DNA of 64,000 nt from Bacillus manliponensis. GTDB taxonomy: Bacteria > Bacillota > Bacilli > Bacillales > Bacillaceae_G. Numbering within the stretch: the stretch's first letter is position 1; each line of letters opens with the position of its first letter. This document shows positions 8,945 to 16,030 of this stretch, one piece after another. Under the pieces are notes generated by a model. It was not told the DNA's origin. It saw only the letters and a program-made list of their open reading frames with translations, and made no database searches. The stretch lies in contig NZ_JOTN01000015.1 in NCBI RefSeq assembly GCF_000712595.1, positions 1 to 64,000 on the forward strand. Reading direction: 5' to 3'. Both the position numbers and the translations under genes were made by a program.

Positions 8945-9180
8945 AATCTGAGATGAAGAGAGTAGTTATTTTCAGAAGCGATAGCGAGCTAGGGGTGGTG
9001 GAAGCCTAGTGCAGAGAAAATAATGAAGCGCACTTCGGAGATGCTTCTTGAACGGTTAGTAGAGTAAGCCGGGGATCCCTCACCTCGTTAAAAACGGGAA
9101 AGTGGTTCGTAATGAACAACAAGGGTGGTACCACGGGCTTAAACTCGTCTCTTTTTAAAAAAAGAGGCGAGTTTTTTTAT
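8945..9180 (+). promoter_or_regulatory. T-box leader of argS, specifier CGC (Arg)
   Basis: The leader has a specifier loop set by lower helix GAAG/CTTC and upper helix GTTATTTT/AAAATAAT, the AGTA/GAA loop-E pair, and specifier CGC at 9029-9031 (GAA-G-CGC-A). The antiterminator sequence AAGGGTGGTACCACG is at 9121-9135, and a terminator hairpin (ACTCGTCTCTTTTT... GAGGCGAGT) with T run is at 9141-9179. Uncharged tRNA-Arg should stabilise the antiterminator and allow argS transcription. Confidence 0.9.
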
Positions 9181-9201
9181 TGAAGAAAAGGAGGAGTAGA
9201 A

Positions 9202-10890
9202 ATGAACTATAAAATGGAGTTTACTCATCATATAGGTGAAGTATTAAACGGTGATTTATTAATTGAACAAATTCATACGCTTATTGAAACGCCAAAACAA
9301 GATGAGTTTGGTGACGCCGCATTTCCATGCTTTACACTTGCAAAACAATATAAAAAAGCACCTGCTGTAATTGCTGAAGAATTAGCAGCTAAATTATCAC
9401 ATCCGTTATTTACAAAAATAGAGGCAGTAGGTCCTTATGTAAATGTATTTTTTAGTCGCCAGCAATTTAGTCAAGGAGTACTGCAAAAAGTTTTAAGTGA
9501 GAAAGACAAATATGGACAGCTTTATTTTGGCCGAGAAAAAACAGTTGTAATCGATTATTCTTCTCCAAATATTGCAAAACCATTTTCAATGGGACATTTA
9601 CGTTCAACGATGATTGGGAATGCATTAAAGCATATTGCTGAAAAGTGTGGTTATGAAGTGGTTGGTATTAACTATATTGGTGACTGGGGTACTCAGTTTG
9701 GGAAACTTATTACTGCCTATAAGAAATGGGGAAATGAAGAACTTGTAAAAGAAGATCCAATTCGTGAGTTATTTAAACTGTACGTTCGTTTCCATGAGGA
9801 AGTAATAGATTATCCAGAACTAGAAGAAGAAGGGCGCGCAGCGTTTAAGCAGTTAGAAGATGGTGAAGAAGAAGCGGTTCATTTATGGAACTGGTTCCGC
9901 AACGAATCGTTAAAAGAGTTTTCACGCATTTATGATTTGCTTGGGGTACAGTTTTCAAATTTTCAAGGCGAGGCATTTTATAATGATAAAATGGAAGACT
10001 TCGTTTCAATTTTAGAAGAAAATGATTTGTTAGAGGAATCAGATGGTGCACAAGTTGTTAATTTAGAAGAGGAAGGCATGCCACCTTGTTTAATTAAAAA
10101 ATCAGACGGTGCAACGTTATATGCGACACGTGATTTAACAGCGGCATTATATCGCCAGAATACGTATGAATTTGATAAGGCGTTCTACGTCGTTGGAGAA
10201 GAGCAAAGTTTACATTTCACGCAATTTTTCACCGTATTAAAGAAATTAGGTTTCGATTGGGTAGATGGAATGGCTCACATTCCGTTCGGACTCATTTTGA
10301 AAGACGGTAAAAAAATGTCGACTCGTAAAGGGAAAGTTGTTCTTCTTGAGGAAGTGTTGGAAGAAGCGATTGCACTTGCAAAACGAAATATTGAACAGAA
10401 AAATCCAGAGTTAAAACAAAAAGATGAAGTCGCACGAAAAGTTGGTGTTGGTGCAATTATTTTCCATGATTTGAAAAATGAACGTATGCATAACATTGAG
10501 TTTTCACTAGAAAATATGCTCAAATTTGAAGGGGAAACAGGACCATATGTACAATACACATATGCTCGTACTTGTTCTTTGCTGAAGAAAAGTGAAGAAG
10601 AATTAGAAATTGAAACAGTACAAGTGACAGATAACATCGGATGGGCGGTTGTAAAATTATTAGAACGCTTCCCGGCTGTCATTGAAACAGCATTCGCAAA
10701 ATATGAACCATCTCAGATCGCAAAATATTTACTCGATGTCGCACAAGCATTTAATAAATATTATGGTAACGTTCGTATTCTAGAAGATAATGAAAAAAAA
10801 GAAAGTCGCCTAGCACTTGTATATGCAGTGATGATTGTATTGCAAGAAGGATTACGTTTACTTGGAGTGGAAGCGCCTGAGGAGATGTAA
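9202..10890 (+). CDS. argS: Arginyl-tRNA synthetase (class I, T-box-regulated)
   Basis: This 562-aa enzyme ligates arginine to tRNA-Arg. Visible features are the N-terminal Arg-tRNA synthetase additional domain (residues 1-90), the HIGH-type motif SPNIAKPFSMGHLRS (about residues 119-133), the KMSK-like KMSTRKGKVV near residue 371, and the C-terminal DALR anticodon-binding domain ending LLGVEAPEEM. Full length. Ribosome site AAGGAGGAG. It sits behind its own Arg T-box. B. cereus-group genomes usually carry another argS elsewhere, so this is probably the inducible second copy; that cannot be checked inside the window. Transcription may run on into the small membrane gene at 10973. Confidence 0.95.
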   Translation: MNYKMEFTHHIGEVLNGDLLIEQIHTLIETPKQDEFGDAAFPCFTLAKQYKKAPAVIAEELAAKLSHPLFTKIEAVGPYVNVFFSRQQFSQGVLQKVLSEKDKYGQLYFGREKTVVIDYSSPNIAKPFSMGHLRSTMIGNALKHIAEKCGYEVVGINYIGDWGTQFGKLITAYKKWGNEELVKEDPIRELFKLYVRFHEEVIDYPELEEEGRAAFKQLEDGEEEAVHLWNWFRNESLKEFSRIYDLLGVQFSNFQGEAFYNDKMEDFVSILEENDLLEESDGAQVVNLEEEGMPPCLIKKSDGATLYATRDLTAALYRQNTYEFDKAFYVVGEEQSLHFTQFFTVLKKLGFDWVDGMAHIPFGLILKDGKKMSTRKGKVVLLEEVLEEAIALAKRNIEQKNPELKQKDEVARKVGVGAIIFHDLKNERMHNIEFSLENMLKFEGETGPYVQYTYARTCSLLKKSEEELEIETVQVTDNIGWAVVKLLERFPAVIETAFAKYEPSQIAKYLLDVAQAFNKYYGNVRILEDNEKKESRLALVYAVMIVLQEGLRLLGVEAPEEM

Positions 10891-10972
10891 GGAGTCTGTA
10901 AGAGACATCACCATTCACTTGTCAATTAATATATGGTAATATTTTCTTGTAAGGGGATGTGGAGGTGTGAAA

Positions 10973-11161
10973 ATGAACATAAAGACAAAATTTATCATTG
11001 CTCTTATTGGTAGTTTCTCGTTATGTAGTCTTGGAACATATCGAATTGTAACAGATATGCTTCCTGAAATGTCTTTAATTGTTGCTTACATCTTTGCAAT
11101 TACAGGTTTCATAGGAGTAATAGCGAATGGGATTGCCTTAAAGAAAGTGCAGTCTACATGA
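10973..11161 (+). CDS. Small two-helix membrane protein
   Basis: This 62-aa protein has two hydrophobic segments (about residues 8-28 and 36-57) joined by a short loop with an acidic patch, and a basic C-terminus. I do not recognise a family. Start: ATG at 10973 is preferred over GTG at 10967, because the GGAGGTG ribosome site overlaps the GTG. It lies 82 bp after argS with a weak promoter-like region between, so it may be read through or separate. Confidence 0.6.
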   Translation: MNIKTKFIIALIGSFSLCSLGTYRIVTDMLPEMSLIVAYIFAITGFIGVIANGIALKKVQST

Positions 11162-11175
11162 ATAGTGATGGATAG

Positions 11176-11206
11176 AGGAACTTCTAAAATGAAGTTCTTT
11201 TATTTT
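11176..11206 (+). terminator. Intrinsic terminator after the small membrane gene
   Basis: AGGAACTTC and GAAGTTC form a short stem around TAAAAT, followed by TTTTATTTTT. The remaining 11207-11409 is AT-rich with nothing I can support. Confidence 0.65.
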
Positions 11207-11409
11207 TGGAGAAAAGCGATAGGGTGAATGATACAAGTTTTTTCTTTATTAATTTAATTATTAGGAATACCCTGATTTTTAAGTTGTATCAATGTAAATA
11301 AATATCGAATATTTCCAATCTGCTATTTGTAAATAACATAGGAGATAACTTTTTAGAAAAGTCCGGGACATAAATCCCTTTTCTTTCTGTCTATTTGATA
11401 GGGAGACAA

Positions 11410-11724
11410 TTAGCTCTCTTCTTTTTTAAAACTATCTCCAAATTTAGAATATACTAAGCTAAATATAATAATACTTGCAAATAAAATGAAACCAATAATG
11501 AATAGTAAATTGTTTTGTAATATGTCGCTTAATAACCAAAATACCATGCTTCCTGACAAGGCTAAAAATGTTTTCCCATAAAATCTACTCAGTGCCAGCT
11601 TATCATATTTTGTTTTTTCTTCTTTAGGTAATGTGTTAAACCCTGCAATAAGAAACGTTCCTTTTCCATTTAATAAAAAGACACCTAAAACAGTAAATAA
11701 AAAAATGCCAATACTTAATCTCAT
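11410..11724 (-). CDS. DUF3784-family small membrane protein
   Basis: This 104-aa protein has three hydrophobic helices (residues 3-20, 47-68, 72-92). The segment between the first and second, GKGTFLIAGFNTLPKEEKTKYDK, carries the signature of DUF3784 (GxxxLIAGYNT..EEK.KYD). Function unknown for the family; members are common accessory membrane proteins in Firmicutes. Ribosome site GAGGTG 5 nt upstream. The gene stands alone: 290 bp of AT-rich DNA on its upstream side (11725-12015) hold only the terminator of the next minus-strand gene. Confidence 0.75.
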   Translation of the reverse strand: MRLSIGIFLFTVLGVFLLNGKGTFLIAGFNTLPKEEKTKYDKLALSRFYGKTFLALSGSMVFWLLSDILQNNLLFIIGFILFASIIIFSLVYSKFGDSFKKEES

Positions 11725-11967
11725 GGTAACACCTCTGTAAAGTATATCAATATGTATTAATTAAACTCTTCGATTCAAATTTGTGAAATCCTTCTCGTCA
11801 ATGATAACTTCAATAGAAGATAGCATAGGATATAAATTTGTGAGTAGAACATCAGTATAAAAAATTAGAATGAATTAATCAGGTAAAGACTACTAACAAT
11901 GAGTTTCTATGTCTAGTCTTTATTTACTTTATGTATCTAAGTTAGGATAGTAGTTGATAACAAATGA

Positions 11968-12016
11968 TAAAAGCGATAAAAACTTCTAATGATAGGAAGT
12001 TTTTATCGCTTTTTTT
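11968..12016. terminator. Strong bidirectional hairpin terminator
   Basis: AAAGCGATAAAAACTTC pairs with GAAGTTTTTATCGCTTT. On the plus strand an eight-T run follows; on the minus strand a shorter T run follows. It lies just past the stop of the minus-strand gene at 12016-12198. Confidence 0.8.
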
Positions 12017-12198
12017 TATGAGCTTTTATTGAATTGTCTCCATATTAAAGCAACAACTAAAAGGATAACACCAATTGAAATACCGATAATTTGATCTAAT
12101 AAAATTTCACCAGTTTTCCAATAACTTATCGCAAACGTTCCTCCAAAAATAATGATAATTAAAAGTGCTAATTTAATGAGTTCAGCATTTCTTTTCAA
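12016..12198 (-). CDS. Small two-helix membrane protein, TTG start
   Basis: This 60-aa protein has two membrane segments (about residues 8-27 and 33-53) and ends in RQFNKSS. The start codon is TTG with a strong AAGGAGG nine bases upstream. No family recognised. It is a one-gene unit: a terminator follows and the SDR gene behind it (upstream) is separated by 82 bp. Confidence 0.65.
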   Translation of the reverse strand: MKRNAELIKLALLIIIIFGGTFAISYWKTGEILLDQIIGISIGVILLVVALIWRQFNKSS

Positions 12199-12280
12199 TA
12201 ACTTAATCCTCCTTGTCCGACAAACACAGTATCATTTTATCGTAAAATATGCAGAGTACCAAGTTATTGTTCTGTAAGTC

Positions 12281-12979
12281 CTATAAAACTTCAGGACAAG
12301 TTAATGCCTTCCCATGATCTTTTCGTGTAATAGAAAGAATATATTGGATAGCTACATGTGACCAATCTTCAGCAGTTGGTGAACTAGCTATATACTCTGG
12401 TGCACATGCATGAAGCATGGGTGTGTTGATACCACCGCCGGGATCTAACGAAACAACTGTTAATTCTTCTGGCAATTCTAGTGCTAATGACTGGGTTAAT
12501 CCTTCTACTGCAAACTTAGAAGCGCAGTACGGTGCCAATTCTGCTTCGCCAGCACGTCCCCAGCTGGAGCTAATGTTAATAATTGTTCCACGTTTCTTTT
12601 CAATCATCGCTGGTACGTAAGTGCGTATTACATTGACGGAACCGTTCACGTTGATATTCATGACATTTTCAAATTCTGTTGCAGAAATCTCCCAAAGAGG
12701 AGCGTTTTTATTAATGGTAGAGGCGTTATTAATGAGTAGATTCGGTGCACCGTATTGCTTAAGAATATAATTGCTCCAACTATGAACTGCTTGTGCATCG
12801 GAAACATCTACAACTTGAAAATCATGTTTATTATGAAACTCGCTTTGGAGGTGTTTTATTTTCTCTGCTGAACGACCGCATCCCACAATCATCCAGTCTA
12901 ATTCAGCAAAACGATTAACTAACGCACGTCCTAAACCTTGTGTGACGCCAGTAATGACAACAAGTTTTTGCTTAGTCAA
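12281..12979 (-). CDS. Short-chain dehydrogenase/reductase
   Basis: This is a 232-aa classical SDR. It shows the NAD(P)-binding TGVTQGLG (residues 10-17), NNAS, the catalytic serine in ISSSWG, YCASK as the YxxxK catalytic pair, and the LDPGGGINTPM segment after strand 6. The arrangement resembles benzil reductase/YueD-like SDRs, but the substrate cannot be read from sequence. The start is TTG with AAAGGAG upstream. It is slightly short at the C-terminus compared with 245-250-aa SDRs, yet the core is complete. Confidence 0.85.
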   Translation of the reverse strand: MTKQKLVVITGVTQGLGRALVNRFAELDWMIVGCGRSAEKIKHLQSEFHNKHDFQVVDVSDAQAVHSWSNYILKQYGAPNLLINNASTINKNAPLWEISATEFENVMNINVNGSVNVIRTYVPAMIEKKRGTIINISSSWGRAGEAELAPYCASKFAVEGLTQSLALELPEELTVVSLDPGGGINTPMLHACAPEYIASSPTAEDWSHVAIQYILSITRKDHGKALTCPEVL

Positions 12980-13093
12980 GATTATCGCTCCTTTTGATAC
13001 ATATATTTACTTTTATTGTATATGATTTCTTTGGGGAAAGCTTGCTATATAAGAGTGAGAGTGTTCTACATATTTAGTATGAGTTTTGTAGGT

Positions 13094-13445
13094 TTAGTTG
13101 TTTAACATTCTCCGAAAGAAGTTCTCTTCCTCATTAAGGAATGAGGAGGGGGAAGCCTAGTGAGTAGGGAAGGGATGAATTTCGGTTGGCGTTAGCCAAA
13201 GGATATCTTTTGCATGTTTTCCTTGTTATGTACTATAATAGAAATGAGTTAACGAACAGGTGTTCTTTGTTTATAGGTAGATTATTTTCTCCTTGTTACG
13301 ATGTGAATTTGGACTGGAGCTGATGACAGTGTTATTGAATCAAAAATATGAAATGTTTCCAACAGAAGAACAAAAAGAAACGCTAGACCGTTTGGTGTAA
13401 TACTGTCGTCAAACATACAATCCGTTTGAATCTGCTGAAAAATGA
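13094..13445 (+). pseudogene. tnpB: Decayed IS605-family tnpB with its 5' region
   Basis: A frame from ATG at 13323 reads MTVLLNQKYEMFPTEEQKE, then L-D-R-L-V, a TAA at 13398, and in the same frame YCRQTYNPFESAEK, then TGA. This is the typical N-terminus of Bacillus TnpB proteins, with a stop inside and everything after about 40 codons lost. Upstream, 13094-13165 holds the TCCGAAAGAAGT block also seen at 1258 and a CCTCATT/AATGAGG hairpin, and a plausible promoter (TTGCAT, 18 bp, TATAAT) precedes the frame. TnpB is the RNA-guided nuclease of IS200/IS605 elements; this one is dead. The rest of 12980-13497 shows no gene. Confidence 0.65.
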
Positions 13446-13497
13446 GTTAGTAAAAGCAAAAAAGAAAGAACATTAAATTACATAAAGGAGTAATACA

Positions 13498-13995
13498 ATG
13501 AACAATTATTCAATAACGACTTTAACTATGAAAAGAAATTTTGATGTAGCACCTGAGAGAGTTTTTGATGCATGGCTAAATCCTGAAATGATGAGAAAAT
13601 GGCTCTTTACACTAGAAGGAACAAATAAAGTAACAAAAAATGCCCCTCAAGTAGGTGGTACTTGGGAAATTGTTGATCATCGTGGTGGTAAAGATTATCG
13701 AGCGATAGGAGAATATATTGAGATTGATTTTCCGAACAAATTAGTATTTACATTTAAAATGCCGCAGTTTAGTGAATCAGAAGATACGATTACAGTTGAG
13801 ATGAAAGAAATTTCAGGAGGTTGTGAAATGAAATTTTCACAACATATTATCGTTCCTCATGAAGAAAATTGGACAGAAGCGGATATCGAAAAAGTTCTTG
13901 GAGAGTATCACGATGGATCTGAACACGGTTGGAATTTAATGTTCATGGGACTAAAAGAGTTAGTTGAAACAGGACAAGTTAGTTATAAAGGTTAA
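13498..13995 (+). CDS. SRPBCC/AHSA1-like protein
   Basis: This 165-aa protein has the START/Bet v 1-like fold typical of the AHSA1 branch: MKRNFDVAPERVFDAWLNPEMMRKWL at the N-terminus, a GGTWEIVD strand, GEYIEIDFPNKLVFTF, and a C-terminal helix EHGWNLMFMGLKELVE. Such proteins bind hydrophobic ligands or act as stress proteins; no specific ligand can be named. Ribosome site AAAGGAG 7 nt upstream. It lies directly after the tnpB relic and is followed by a second SRPBCC gene. Confidence 0.82.
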   Translation: MNNYSITTLTMKRNFDVAPERVFDAWLNPEMMRKWLFTLEGTNKVTKNAPQVGGTWEIVDHRGGKDYRAIGEYIEIDFPNKLVFTFKMPQFSESEDTITVEMKEISGGCEMKFSQHIIVPHEENWTEADIEKVLGEYHDGSEHGWNLMFMGLKELVETGQVSYKG

Positions 13996-14081
13996 ATGTT
14001 GTTTCGTATCATAAAAAAATGAATGTCCTTTTTAATCAATAGATTAGTACAGGGAAATGTAATGATAAGGAGGAGTTATAA

Positions 14082-14570
14082 TTGTTAGCTGTAATTGAAA
14101 AGGTAGAAGATGGTTATATAGCCCGTTTCGAACGACATTTTAAATATTCTGTAGAAAAGGCATGGGCAATGTTAACAGAGAATGATGAACTGTCAAAATG
14201 GTTTGCAAATCTTCGAATCGATGATCTCCGTGAGGGTGGAATTATAAAGTTTGACATGCAGGATGGTAGCTTTGAAGAAATGGAAATTTTAGAGCTCAAA
14301 ACGTATTCAGTGCTAGAATACACTTGGGGCGAGGATAAAGTTCGATTTGAGCTGTCTCCAGATTCAGAGGGGTGTCGTTTCGTTTTAACAGAAAAGATAA
14401 ATGTAATTACAAATCATACCCCAAAAGATCTTGCTGGTTGGCATGTATGTTTGGAGGTTATTCAAGCATTACTAGATGACAGAACTTTAGTGTCTAGAAA
14501 AGATGAATGGAAAAAATGGTATGAAAAATATGTTCAAGCGATAGCGAAAGTATCTGAAAATCAACAATAA
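14082..14570 (+). CDS. SRPBCC/AHSA1-like protein, TTG start
   Basis: This 162-aa protein belongs to the same superfamily as its upstream neighbour but is clearly diverged: FERHFKYSVEKAWAMLTENDELSKWFANL, then GGIIKFDMQDGS, then YTWGEDKVRFEL, and a C-terminal helix DDRTLVSRKDEWKKWYEKY. The start is TTG with AAGGAGGAG upstream. The two genes are 86 bp apart, so they may be one operon, perhaps an old duplication. Ligand unknown. Confidence 0.8.
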   Translation: MLAVIEKVEDGYIARFERHFKYSVEKAWAMLTENDELSKWFANLRIDDLREGGIIKFDMQDGSFEEMEILELKTYSVLEYTWGEDKVRFELSPDSEGCRFVLTEKINVITNHTPKDLAGWHVCLEVIQALLDDRTLVSRKDEWKKWYEKYVQAIAKVSENQQ

Positions 14571-14581
14571 GGTTTATTAAC

Positions 14582-14618
14582 GAATGCTTTACTTCAAATA
14601 GGAGTAAAGCATTTTTCC
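14582..14618 (+). terminator. Intrinsic terminator after the SRPBCC pair
   Basis: AATGCTTTACT pairs with AGTAAAGCATT and is followed by a T run. Confidence 0.8.
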
Positions 14619-14747
14619 TATTCAACGAAATGATTAAATTTTATTTGATAACTATAAAATTGTAGCTTTGAAAAAATATAGAAAGATTAAGTAAATCTAA
14701 CAAAACCCACATATTTACCTCTGGATAGATAACATAATTATTATTCA

Positions 14748-14918
14748 CTATATTAAATGTCTCTTTTTATTTTTATTCTGTAATAAGGTACACAATTCCT
14801 TTTTATATGCGGTTTGCTCGTAGTAAGGAAGATTTATATTAGAACTAGAAAAAATAGATTCATTACTCCAATCATGATTGAAGTAATATAAAGTTAAAAG
14901 GAATGAGTTCTGCACCAT
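14748..14918 (-). CDS. Doubtful small ORF (56 aa)
   Basis: A minus-strand frame of 56 codons has AAAAGGA about 11 nt before an ATG. Its composition (YYFNHDWSNESIF..., basic lysine-rich C-terminus) looks protein-like but I recognise nothing. The region just upstream (14896-14938) is a perfect 16-bp inverted repeat overlapping the start, which argues that this may be a regulatory hairpin or a gene fragment instead of a functional gene. Confidence 0.3.
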   Translation of the reverse strand: MVQNSFLLTLYYFNHDWSNESIFSSSNINLPYYEQTAYKKELCTLLQNKNKKRHLI

Positions 14919-14998
14919 ATAGAACTCATTCCTTTTAAGTCGCCTAAGCATATGTGCCTAATTTTTTAATTCACTTTGCCGCTTTTTTTATATTTAGA

Positions 14999-15238
14999 TT
15001 ACGATTGATGAAAAAATCCTAACGCATATTTTACAGCTTCATGAATGTCAGTTGTTTCATATGCTAGTAATTCGTCAGCGGTGATGTTTAATTTCACATT
15101 TTTTAATTCATAACCACTATCTAAATCGATATTTAACAACACTTCATACCCATCTGCGCTTGAATTTGCTTCAATAATATCAAAAGTTTGAATCGCCGTC
15201 CCAGTTTCATATTGAATTGGATCTAAAAAGTCTGCCAT
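14999..15238 (-). CDS. Hypothetical 79-aa acidic protein
   Basis: This small soluble acidic protein opens MADFLDPIQYETGTAIQTFDI, has alternating hydrophobic strands in the middle and ends in a helix HEAVKYALGFFHQS. The ribosome site AAAGGACGG precedes ATG at 15238. No family recognised. Its upstream side carries the complex bcr1 copy at 15330. Confidence 0.65.
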   Translation of the reverse strand: MADFLDPIQYETGTAIQTFDIIEANSSADGYEVLLNIDLDSGYELKNVKLNITADELLAYETTDIHEAVKYALGFFHQS

Positions 15239-15329
15239 TATTGCACCGTCCTTTCTTTTTAAAGTAGTTTGTCGTATGTAAAGATACGTCAGTAGTGTAA
15301 CCGCTATGGCTGCTTATATGCATTTTTGA

Positions 15330-15615
15330 TTTATCTTTTTAGCCCGCATTAACGGGCTGTAAGACTCCCACCTCAAAACTTGAGAGAAGCGAAGAAGTTT
15401 AGGTGGAAGATAAACAGCCCGAATCTAGCTACGACTCCTAAGCACTCGAGCCACAAGCTAATCCTTTCTGTGGCAAACTTCGCCACGCCAAGGCTTATCT
15501 TGTGCTTGTCGTGCTTGAACAGTCGTCTTCGCTTTTGAATGTAAAAGCCCGATTGGTCGGGCTAACACTCAGTGGGGAATGGAGAAAACCCCCACTGAGT
15601 GAAGTTTCACTTTAT
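15330..15615 (+). repeat. bcr1 repeat interrupted by a nested element (286 bp)
   Basis: Both ends match bcr1: TTTAT at 15330-15334 (then a few extra bases before AGCCCGCATTAACGGGCTG) and the CCCCCACTGAGTGAAG arm closing with TTTCACTTTAT at 15611-15615. The central stem (ACTCCCACCTC ... AGGTGG) is present. In the other full copies ACAGCCCG joins directly to TAAAAGCCCG; here 120 bp lie between them. Confidence 0.88.
15422..15541 (+). repeat. Structured 120-bp insertion nested in bcr1
   Basis: The insert begins CTAGCTACGACTCC and ends CAGTCGTCTTCGCTTTT, with GAAT on each side. Inside is a long imperfect hairpin: CACAAG/CTTGTG, CCTT/AAGG and TGGC-AAACTTC-GCCA. The end sequences resemble a repeat I recall as widespread in Bacillaceae genomes (CTAGCT...GC...CGCTTTT type). 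The identification is from memory. Confidence 0.6.
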
Positions 15616-15742
15616 ATGAAAGATTGTTTGTATAACAAATATAGTAACAGGGAATAACATATAATGATTAGATATTTAATTCTGAATTCATTGACAAAAG
15701 AAGTGGGATTCACATACAATAACTGTTAACAAAGTATACAAA

Positions 15743-15998
15743 TCTGATGACGAGAACGAGTAAAATATAGGACTGTTCCCCAGAGAACCGGTGTATTGCT
15801 GAAAGCCGGTGTTCGGTATATATTTGAAAATCATCTCCGAGGAGTCGGGCTGAATGGAGTAAGTTCGAACGGTTGTCTGCCGTTACAAAGAACACGTATG
15901 ATTGTACGTTGCTGAGAGCTATTGATGCATGAGTATCAATAGAAGTAGGGTGGTAGCGCGGGTAAACCCGTCCCTAATGATATAGGGACGGGTTTTTG
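15743..15998 (+). promoter_or_regulatory. T-box leader of ileS, specifier ATC (Ile)
   Basis: Lower helix GAGA/TCTC and upper helix AAATATA/TATATTT frame the specifier loop; the loop reads GAA-A-ATC-A with ATC at 15830-15832. The antiterminator AGGGTGGTAGCGCGG is at about 15946-15960, and the terminator (CCCGTCCCTA...TAGGGACGGG, T run) at 15966-15997. Uncharged tRNA-Ile is the expected signal. Confidence 0.9.
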
Positions 15999-16030
15999 TG
16001 TGCTTTTCAATATAAAGGAGTGGATTGTAG

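Noticed and set aside
14896-14938. Terminator of an unseen gene (perfect 16-bp inverted repeat)
   Set aside because: Neither side has a proper T run and no gene ends next to it on the plus strand; left unassigned.
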